Source: Bryopsis sp. KO-2023 (lineage: Eukaryota > Chlorophyta > Ulvophyceae > Bryopsidales > Bryopsidaceae). Taken from it: 64,000 nucleotides of DNA. Made by a program: the position numbers and the translations under genes. The number at the start of each line of letters is the position of its first letter. Position 1 is the first letter of the stretch. This document shows positions 42,660 through 52,400 of this stretch, piece by piece. The notes below the pieces were generated by a model. It was not told the origin of the DNA and searched no databases. It saw nothing but the letters and a program-made list of their open reading frames with translations. The DNA lies in assembly GCA_030272585.1 (NCBI GenBank), contig BSYQ01000012.1, forward strand, positions 496,001-560,000, written 5' to 3'.

Positions 42660-45600
42660 TGCTTTGCCAAAAAAAGGGTCGTTCTTTTCAGCAGAAACGC
42701 CTGCTGGTCAGCGTTTTAAACCCATCGGTTGGCCACCGCTCATTCTTATCCCACAGAAGGTCATGTCACACACCACAGGTGGTGTGATCTTGATTCGAAT
42801 AAAATCATCAAAGCACAGTGAAAGGTGTGACGCCCCTTATCCCCTCTCTCTCTCTCTCTCTTAGTGTTTGTTCAATATTGATCAGTCGGAACAAATGCAT
42901 TTTTTCTATTGTTGGAGCTGGCCAAATCAACAGAGCCTTACCAATCCACGAAATCAACATTACTTCCCAAACATTTCTCCCTGTTCCTTTATTAAGACCA
43001 CTCTTCGACTCTGAATATCTTGGCTAAATCGTTTCCGATAATTTGGGGCTTCAGATAACACCATCAAACACAGCTTGTGCATCCCCCCCCCCTCCTCCTC
43101 TTTTCCTTTCTTCCAAAATATAACATGTCAATTTTCTTTTATTTTTTTGGTTTCTGATGAACACATCCCAGCCATCAGCGTATTTTTTTCCCCCTCATGA
43201 ATTTTCATGGCCCATTTGTTACAGCTTGAAATAGGCATATCAGATTTCTTCTCCGATAATCACACTTGCTAGCAATCGATTAGAAGTCAGCACGGGGGTG
43301 GTTGGAGGGGATTCTTCTGCTGACAGACATGATGCTTCTCAAGAATTGATGCTGTATGGAACACTGGGGGAAATTGGCATGTCAGACAGCGTCAGGTGTT
43401 TCGATTGGATCATTCTCCCTCGCAGAGCAGAGCAGAGCAGTGTGGAACGAAGCCCACATTGACTCCCAAAATGAGCAGCACTCGAGGAAGGCTGCCATCA
43501 TCTGATCTGGTAACAGCATTTCTGAGGGGATGTAAAACCTGGAGAGCTGCTGAGCAATCTCAGCTAGCTGTTCCACCTCCAGGTGAACATCTCTGATGGA
43601 AGAGGGGTGTCTGATCAATTGCCCCCAAAAATCTCTTTCGAACATCATTGATATATATGTTTTTTTTCTGAATTGAAACCTCAAAAAAAAAAAAAAAAAA
43701 ACCCTTCAAAAAAGTCATCTAAATGTGCCTTTTTCTTCAAAAGCTCGGAAATCATTGCTTCCAGCATGACACCCGGCTCGACACGCTGCAAGAGTCGCAC
43801 CCTACAACAAAAAACTGATCTTACCAACCACACCACCAGAAAAACACATGGCACACAAGGAAAGGCTTAAATTATAAGATCAGCTCGCCAAACTTGTCAA
43901 TTTAAATTCATATATAATACGAAATGAGGTGGGCAGAAACAATGCATCACCTTCGTAGTGATCGCTCAAAGACGTTTGTGTGGCAGTTCCAGTACTATGA
44001 TTGTACCTTTGATCCTACCAAACACCACATAATAAACACAACATTCATAAAATATCCGCTCATGCCACAATGATACTGCATCCATGTGAGCTTTTTTTTC
44101 TTCTTCCCAACCTGTTCGGTTGCATGTCTGACAAACTATCCATCTCTTTATAAATATTTTCGGAAGGTTCTTCTCGTATTCAACCAGATACATCAAAGAC
44201 CATCCATATCCACAGCATCGATACCAGTGAGGTTTAAGATTGTGGCAGACATGGATGAGCAGGAGGCCTGAGCTCCTCCATTGCAACACATCCATAAGGC
44301 TTCATTGTTATTCACCTTGAAACACAGCAATACACATGTCAAGACGCATTAATTGGCAGAATTCATTGCACTGGAATTCCTATTAAAAAGCACATGTCCC
44401 ACCTGTTCATCAGAAAACCATCTGTCCAATGCAACCTTTGCCAAATTGTCAAACCACAGAGAAAATGGAGTGAACCCTTTCCACACCTTTGTGCCAAACT
44501 ACCTCTATGCTCAGGGCAAAGAAACATCTGGTATGAAAGCTGGTATGGACTCGGTTTGTGTGATCGCAGCATTCAAGCCTTTCCAGAGCCGCAGAAGGAA
44601 ATGGTGTTTCAGGACTACATGAAAATTCTGCCCCTACGAATCCCCATCTGCTGGAAAAAAGCGCAGGTCATCAGACAAAAGATCGCAGCAGGACGGCGAC
44701 CGAGTAGCAGAAAACTTCACTCCTCTGAAATTTTTTGTGATCGACATGTCCAATTGTTCCAATATTTAAATGAGGATTTGTTGTCTCAAAATGTTCACGT
44801 GCCATTTTAATATAATTAGTTTTTCTTTGATTTTTCCCTGTAAATATATACATAGAAACTATATATATAGGAATTGAATGATATATCTCTTTTTAGTGTC
44901 AGCAGCCACACGCTGAGTAAAGGCCTTTCTGTTTTTGACATGATCAATCGATAAGAACCCCAAAGCTGCTTTTTTGAATCTCATACATGGACCACAGAAA
45001 CCCTCTCAACGCTTGCATAAAATGTGAAAGGCAGCAAATTCATTCTGGTGCATAGAAATCTGGAAGCGCATAAAATTCATGTTTGCGAGTAACAGGATTG
45101 TGCTAAAATTCACCTTGTTATCCTTCGTTGCGTTTCAATGCAGCCCCATAGAAAGCTCCGAGAGGAAGCAGGCTTTCCCACATTCATTCTGTTGGAGGTC
45201 AGTGGCAGCTTTAGAAAAAAGAAAAGTTTTTGGAACGAGTATTACGAGCACCAGGGACAGGACTTCGAGTGCCATCACCCCTTGACAAGGTTTCCTCCAG
45301 GCCGAGGTTTGTGTGCAGTTTTCTGTTTGTAGACACCCAACAACCCATGTCGAATCTTTTTCCAACATCAAAGATAGGAATGCGACTGAGTATTAACTGG
45401 AAAACTCAGAAAAAGAGGTTTAATCAAAAATTGATTTCTTGGAAAGGGTAATAGAGAGGGTCACCTCGGTGAGGTAACACCACCAAGCAACATCAAACCG
45501 TCCACTTATCAGACAGTAACAACAATCGAGTGTGGGGGTGCAAACATGATATATGCTGATATTCAATTATCAGCCATACCCGATTTGTACCAGCATTCAT

Positions 45601-45699
45601 TTTCTGATTGTGACACCCCCAAAATTCCACCTTGGGATGATTGAGGTCTCCACAGCTGCCAGCTTGACTTGGCAGGGAATCGTTCGATGAGCAACCTCC
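42660..45699. other. Poorly coding region with scattered minus-strand exon candidates
   Basis: Minus-strand open stretches at about 43600-43385 (VHLEVEQLAEIAQQLSRFY), 44295-44110 (HWYRCCGYGWSLMYLVEYEK) and 45320-45140 look protein-like and have splice-like borders, but I could not chain them with confidence or name a family. A CT microsatellite lies at 42845-42860. Confidence 0.35.
44737..44805 (-). pseudogene. tufA: Fragment of elongation factor Tu start (plastid or mitochondrial type)
   Basis: On the minus strand the frame reads [16 protein letters not shown] followed by TIGHVDH, which matches the conserved N-terminus of bacterial/organellar EF-Tu up to the P-loop. It then breaks: HVDH should be followed by GKTT but continues KKFQR. 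The codons are AT-rich and the sequence upstream of the ATG is very AT-rich, unlike the neighbourhood. Best read as a short organelle DNA insertion (NUPT or NUMT). A first exon of a nuclear EF-Tu gene is unlikely because no targeting peptide or continuation is visible. Confidence 0.6.
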
Positions 45700-45963
45700 C
45701 AGCAGAAATGATGTCCAAGATTCCCTGTTCCCCCAGCCATTCAGCCATTCAAATGCTACACTCCACTCCTCCACGGCAATCTCAGACGCACGCATGAACC
45801 TCAATTCTTGAAGCAGCCTTGGAAGTTTATGCCACTGCTCGTTGTGCCGAGCGGCTTCTTCGTGTGTAATCATGATTCGTTGTGCATTGATCGCTGTGAG
45901 AAGTGCCTGATATGACGTGGTGGGCTGAAGGTGTGACGCTTCGAAAAGCGATTCGGCCGACAT
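45695..45963 (-). pseudogene. Unidentified minus-strand exon with an 8-bp frameshifting duplication
   Basis: From an ATG at 45963 the frame reads MSAESLFEASHLQPTTSYQA onward through a helical stretch (RLLQELRFMRASEIAVEEW). At 45735-45750 AGCCATTC occurs twice in a row. With a single copy the frame would continue into a protein-like sequence (QGILDIISAGRLLIERFPAK) and end at a donor near 45630; with two copies it moves to a less protein-like frame. The gene is unidentified; part of it (45883-45938) is repeated at 17059. It may be the first exon of a gene continuing to lower coordinates. Confidence 0.45.
45735..45750. other. Possible hAT excision footprint
   Basis: A perfect tandem 8-bp duplication, AGCCATTC twice, in an otherwise coherent reading frame. 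Eight bases is the target duplication size of the hAT elements in this window. Confidence 0.4.
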
Positions 45964-46471
45964 ACAAGCGCTGATGCGCAGTACACAGTTGGAAGCGTGG
46001 TGGTGCAAAAACAGTCATTGGATGATCAGCGCTTGCACGCATCGACAGAAAAGCATTCGCAGAGGAAAACGGAATGAAGTCGGACAGAGTCGGAGAACTC
46101 ATGCAAGTTGAGAACTCAGAGCACACACACACATACAAACAAACCAACACAGACACACGCAAAAGCAAAGAGAAAGAAAAGAGTTTACAAAGAGCCTTTG
46201 TAAAAGACATTCTCTGGGAGGTGATAAAAACACGGGAAAGTATCGAGTAGTGGTAGACGTTACGTCTAGAACCACGGAAACACGGATAAGAGTCTTTGCT
46301 TACAAGCTTACTCTAGAACCTTGTTACCTCGGTCCGGATCCAATAAATATGGGGCCGGACCGACAACCTGACAAAAGGAACGGTTGAGAGCTGTCGGACC
46401 CAGCGTCCACTGGACCGACAGATCCAGACCAAATCCTTCTCAGGACCGTTGGTTGGATTGTGTGGACACGG

Positions 46472-46937
46472 CAGAGATAGGACTTTCCGGTTACGGTACC
46501 GTAAACCGTACCGTAACCCCACTCCGGTCACTTACGGTTACGGTAGTTACGGTCCGGACCGGAGTGGTTTTCGTGCTCGGAACCGGACCACCGTACCACT
46601 CCGTACTGCTCCGGTACCGGACCGTACCGACCGTAACCACCGTACCAACCGTAAACCGTAAATAGTAACCCCCGCAGGGTCCCGAGAACCCAAAGGAACC
46701 CAAGGGGATTCGAACCCACGACCTTACAGACTACAGCCTAACGCTTTAGCACTGAACCACACTACTTCACGATGATTTAGGGGCTACCGTAGCTATACCG
46801 TACCTGTTCCGTACCGTAAAAACAACATATTACTCCGGTTACGGTACGGAGTTACGGCCGTAATACGGAACCGTAACTCGACCGTAACCGGACCGGACCG
46901 TAGCCGGACCAGAATTTTGGCCCAAGTCCTATCTCTG
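46472..46937. mobile_element. 466-bp hAT-derived MITE
   Basis: Perfect 14-bp terminal repeats CAGAGATAGGACTT and perfect 8-bp duplications GGACACGG (46464-46471 and 46938-46945). The first 120 and last 110 bases closely match the ends of the 5.24-kb hAT element at 17248-22487, including the ACCGTAA motifs, so it is an internal-deletion derivative that the encoded transposase could move. A tRNA-like segment is nested in its middle. The target was one arm of a 10-bp hairpin. Confidence 0.92.
46690..46770 (-). repeat. tRNA-derived segment (tRNA-Tyr-like) inside the MITE
   Basis: On the minus strand TGGTTCAGTGCTAAAG (A box-like), CTGTAGT (loop with a GTA anticodon) and GGGTTCGAATCCC (B box) are in tRNA order and spacing. 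Stems are imperfect, so it is a SINE head or a tRNA relic, not a working tRNA gene. Confidence 0.6.
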
Positions 46938-46945
46938 GGACACGG

Positions 46946-47518
46946 TAACTGCCACCGTGTCCACCTCTCACTTGGGTCAGTCGGACTGTACTGCTGGACC
47001 GGCTCTGGTACCGAACCAGGCACTGATTACCGGACCAGGCTGATCCAGTCCGACTGGTTTGACTTAGGTGAATGTGTACTCGTTCCAGAGTCCACGTTCG
47101 TATCAGGAGGGGTCTCCCACACCACAAAACATACCGTCTCCCACTGGAGTTTCACTTCCCTGGCCTGAGATTACCTATCCACAAAGAGCTATATCCCGTG
47201 TATCAAAGAGAATTCGTCCTCAATACTTCAACTCCCTGAGATAAGTGTCTCGGAAACGTGAGTTCCACTTTCGAACGGCTAACTGTAACAGTCGGAGATC
47301 CGGAGAGAGGAACTGATATCCAAAGAACTAGAAACTCGTCCTCGAACTTGTTGTTCTTCACAGAAAAAGCTCCCTTTAAATACTCCAGTGCCAGGTCTAC
47401 GATAGAACGTATGGGTTGGCAGGAGGACGACCGCCAGCGTCGAGTATCCCTCTCGCAACGCGACAGAGACTCAGTTATTCGCTGGAATAGTCTGGAGGGT
47501 TAATTCACTGGGGGCAGA
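46946..47518. other. Retroelement-like non-coding sequence
   Basis: No gene. It includes CTTTAAATACTCC, a possible LTR TATA box at about 47372, and lies next to the LTR-like repeat copy, so it may be internal or LTR sequence of the same family. Confidence 0.3.
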
Positions 47519-47903
47519 GTGTACTTCCTCTTGTGGTGCACGTGTCGTGTTTCGCTGGCGTAAGAGTTTGCCTTGACTGCGTTTTAGCTGGCAGACTAGA
47601 CTGAGCGAAGTTTAGTTCGTTGGAGAGTCTAGTCTGCCAGGTACTCTGCGCTGTCCATAGGTGACCGGCCAGTTGTCGACAACACCTCCAAGAGAGCGTA
47701 CAAGCCACGGGGACCAGTGTGTCAACCTTGTTCGAGAGTCGAACTCGAATACTCAGAGTAGAGTTCCACCATCAAGGTTTCAACCAGGCAATTACTGGAA
47801 TTGCGGTATATGATTGATCTTGAGGTGTATTATCCCAGAAATGTCCTGGAAATGTAATTGTAGAATCTCTGTACTTTGACTGGATTACATCTTGCACCGT
47901 CAC
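47519..47903 (-). repeat. LTR-like dispersed repeat, copy 2, uninterrupted
   Basis: Reverse complement of 17108-17247 plus 22496-22740. It carries the unoccupied version of the hAT target (CTTGATGGTGG followed by AACTCT). Confidence 0.8.
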
Positions 47904-49465
47904 AGAAGGCGCTCCATTCTGGCGTTACGATGGACTACCTCAAACCACCAAGTCCCATCATCACCATCCTGCCCAGAAAACCCCACTCGTTTGTAGCGCC
48001 AAGCGAGCCAGCTGCTGCTTTCTTTGTTTTTTCAGCTTCACTTTCCGTCCGACGGGTTCGAACTCAGCAGAAGAACGAATCATTTTGGGACGCCGCCTTG
48101 GAGCAGGGCCCAAATCAGAGTGCGCGCGGTCGGGACCGTAAAACTCCACGCCGACACTGGGCACTTGCCTGGTCACCTGCACGAGGGTAGGGAGTCCAGG
48201 GTCGAATCGAGGGCATGCTTTGAAAACAGATACGAAACCTTTCGAAAGCACACGGGGGTTTGAATCACTAGGAGGAAGTGCCCTAGCTGTATCGCGATAA
48301 TTCCGCGGCGGCTAAGGCTGGAATTGGCCGAAACCTTCGCGGCCAATCGCGAATTGGGCCTGATTCATGCTAGCTGTTGGACCGTCCTTTTTTTACGTTT
48401 GTTTTTCTCTGTAACACGTCGTGGAGTGCCTTGTTTTCTTTTTTTTATTTTAGAAGTCGAATTCACCGTGCGGCGCTTCTGTTTGGTGTGTTTTCGAGGA
48501 AGATTTCGTTATTGGCTGCTTGTCTTGAAAGAGATGGTTCCGTTTCTTTGATCGATCTTTGAAACGCTGTTTCTGCGATCTTAGGGTGCGCCGCCGCAGT
48601 GGATTATCTCGCCGGTGCTGCTGGTTAGAAATGAAACGACGGGTGGGAGCTGTAAGGGTCGACCTGAAGCCGATTGCGAGGTGATCTGTGGGTGTCCTGT
48701 TGGTCCCTTTCCTCGAAACCATGATAAGCGCGTGGCAGAATCCGACACCTGTGGCGGGGCTATGGTGGTTGTCGTCATCGCGATCGCAGAAGTAGGGGCA
48801 AACGCAGCTTCCAAGGTCAAGTGCGACGGAAGGGGTTCCGCAGCGGCCAGAGCGTGCGACAGTGAGTTGTCCATTCCCTGTCGTCCTTTTTATGATGTCT
48901 TGCCCACCTTGCCCTCTAAAACGGATGGTGTTGGCGCTTGTGCACAAGGCGACGAGGTGATTGCAACTCCTTTACGTATTGATGGTGATGTGTTGACCTC
49001 ACAAGTGTCTGTTTAATATGCAGAGCGTTGCCCGAATATAAAGGAGGCCACCTTTCAAGAAACTGGGTCGACTCTTTAACCCTTGGGATAGGTTGAGGAA
49101 CATTTGTCAAGGGTGGATGGGAGTTTGTATCTGGCGAATGGTTGCTGCACTTGAACAAGAATAGGAAGGGTTTTCTTTTGAGGAGCATTAAGAAAGAACA
49201 AAGTGAGGACTGCGGGTGGGGCTCTTCATGGTGAGGTGGGCAAAAATTTTCCATTGTGTGTCATTATTGATTGATTATTGATTGGATGGGGTTTCTTTGC
49301 AGGCTGAAATATGTGTCTTGATTCACATTCATGCATAGCTCTAAATGTCATTTCAAGTTTGATGTCGAAGTATGTGTTTTTTTTTGTGTCTGTCTACCAG
49401 TCTCTAAGTGAAAGGCCTTGTTCTGTGCTGCTGAGATACTGAACTGGGTTATGTCCTGCCATCAG
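47904..49465. other. Region without a confident gene
   Basis: The first 450 bases resemble 23690-24000 and are probably an old repeat. Between about 48560 and 49015 a GC-rich stretch has open frames that could be the 5' exon(s) of the gene at 49466, for example around MKRRVGAVRVDLKPIAR, but I cannot choose between them. Confidence 0.3.
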
Positions 49466-52400
49466 GGAGAGTATCGAGTGGTTCTGTCAAGGGCACTGCA
49501 CTTGCCCCATTACAAGGAAAAGGCTCTTCGGAACAGGATAGGTCAGCTACCTCGCATTGTGAAATGCAATCCAAGAGTGGATGGAGTTGCAGCTGAGAGC
49601 AATGAAGAAACAGCAGGTGATCAAACGACACAAACATATATGTTAGGGACTTGTACAGGTTCTGTCTGATCCAAACATCCACTAGTCTCAAAACGGCCGT
49701 TTTCCCCTATTGTTTCCCCTATTTTTTTGCGATAATAGGGGAAAACCGGGAAAATTGGTCCGTTTTCACCCTTTTTATTCAAAGTAGGGGAAAAACATCG
49801 ATTTTCCCCTATTTTTCTCTTTTTCCCCTATTTTCCCTTTCAAGAAAAGGGGGAAAATCTAGAATTTTGGTCTTTTTCCCCTATTTTGTCTTTTTTTTTC
49901 CCTATTTTACAATTTTTCCCCTATTTTGCAATTTTTCCCCTATTTTCCCTTTCAAGAAAAGGGGAGAATCGATAAACTTTGGTCGTTTTCCCCTATTTTT
50001 TCTTCTAAACAGGGGAATATCGAGAATTTTGATAGATTTTCCCTTGTTTTTTCTTTTAAAGAGAACACCCGAGCGATTTTAAGCCCGATAGTTTACAAAG
50101 TCGAAGAGAATACAGCCGAAGACATTGTAACAGGTGCTCACTCGCTTGCGTTCACACACTCGAACAAAAAATTCTTACAAGTACCATGAAAAGACTATCT
50201 CCGTTTAAAGCATGTCAATATCAACCTTTTGAACCCCATAAAAAGGAAGCCTCTTTGCCTGAAAAATAGCCCGACATTCGTCTCTTCGAACCCGCAAACT
50301 TCCAACCTTAAGATCAGGCGACGTGTGTTTTGCGTCGAGGGGGATCAAACACACAGGCATTGGGTCAATGTGACCAATGCTCCATACTGGCGTTTGGAAA
50401 CCCATGTTCGATTCTGTTGGTACAATTTTAGTGGTAATGAGGTCGAGTCCTGACTCAACCAATCGATCATTAGGCGGGTTTAATTTCAACAACCATCGGG
50501 TATGCACAAAAGAGGCTCCATATTCTGCGTCGTTCGGCGCTAAGGCACTTCCAGGCATGCAGTTCATGAAAAAACCTAACGCTCTTCCAATGTCGTAGGT
50601 CGGGTTCTGGCCATCCATGTATCCAACGCGGAAGTATGAATTGCACGACTTGTAATTTTCCTCAATATCCTTGGCTCTCAGTACCAGTCCAGCAACGTTA
50701 GCCCGTTTAAAGTGGACGGCCCATGGATTGGGACCCCCACACAACAATCTCTCCCGTTCATTTGCTTCCGGAAGATAGGATTGTTGCCACACGCTCCACC
50801 CTCTCAAGAGTGCCATTCGATCTTCAGGGTTGATATCGCTTTCACGGTCTTGTCCCACATACAAAAGGTACCTTTCCCACAACTGACGGTACTTGTTTGT
50901 TCCATTTCCATCCACGCTTTCTGGCTTGCCTTCCGCATCTATCACAAGTTGTTGCAAGTAAAAACTGTGCAACCCCCATATGATACCTTCATCAACGATT
51001 TGAACTTCCTTGTTGCGTCGTGATTTATCCTCCAGAAAAAACGTTCCCGTACCATAAAGGTCAGTATTCCATTGTGTAGGAAATGTTCCCTCATCCACCG
51101 TATCCAAATTCAATCTTTCCAGCAAGTGCGATGTTAATTGGGTCCCATCCCCTTGCTTCAACTTCCACAATAAAAGAGAGTGGAATAGTTGGTAGTTGTG
51201 GGCCAAGCTCGCTTGTGGCGCTGATTGATTTCTGATCTTCTTGAACAACCACCTATTCATCCTCTCAAATCCCCACATGCTGTTTGGATATACTGGCAAT
51301 TCCTCCGCAATGTGGACAACCTGGTGGAATTTCATATCTTGAAAAGCGAGTGGATAAACCAGCTCGAAGAAAGCCAGTGCTTCTCTCAAATGTATCTTGA
51401 TCTTATCCGCTACCTCCGAGCTTGGAACAAACTTGATCAACAAGTTGTTTAGACTTTGCATCAGAAACAGCATCACAAGACTGAAAGGCCTTGGCAAGAT
51501 TCCATCGAGAAGCCACAACCCAAGCTCCGAACAAAACACATGCCAATCATGTGATTTCAAATAGGATTGTGTAGAAGGTTCTCCAGCAAAATGCCAATTT
51601 GCCCCACCCAAAATTTCGCCTCGAAGATATGATCCAGTTGCTAGTTTTTGGAGCCTGTCTTGCAAACTTGCAATTCCATCTTTTGGCAAGACGAACGGAG
51701 GCTCCTTCGGAACACTCCAGGAGTGGAGAAATCGTTTCGTGACCTCATGTGTAACCTCCTAAACTCGTCGCCTCCACCGATTTCGTCGTCCCTGCAGCGG
51801 GAGTAGGTGTGTTTGGTACTAATCGGAAAGGACAAGACTTAGTTGGGCTAGATTGGGTTGATCCGGCTTCGAGTAGACCTTGATTTGGATCAAGTACATT
51901 TGTGATGGGATGTGGGAAGATATATTGGACGAGTTTATGGACGTTGTGACCTTTTTGCTTTGGATTGTAAGTCTTCCTTTGGAGTGGGACTGTGACGTGT
52001 GTGACAAGAGCGGTCAAGACGACGTTTTGGGAGGTTACACTCATGCTCAAAATCGAGTGTCCTTTTATCCAAATATCGATGATTGTTGCATAGGATTTGG
52101 AACAACATTTTAACGATATTTGCAACTGTGTGCATTACATCGTAGTTTTGCTCTTCCAAGACGAATCCTGGGATCTGTCAGTAAATGCACACAGTTGACG
52201 CTTTTAGTTACGCTTTTAGCCTGATAAAATAATTTTTAATCGAATTTTTTTGTAGTAACGAATACGGAGGGAAACTCGTGATGTGGCTGCATGGATCAAT
52301 TTTTTTTTCCTATCATCCGGCTATGAAAACGGACACACACGGTTGGGCAAGGTGCAAGGTGCAGGCGATGACGCCTGAGTCGACGATGTAGTGGCGTTGA

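Noticed and set aside
49651-50082. Plus-strand ORF of FPYFSLFPLF repeats, resembling a membrane protein
   Set aside because: It is the translation of the TTTTCCCCTATTTT subterminal array of the CACTA element.
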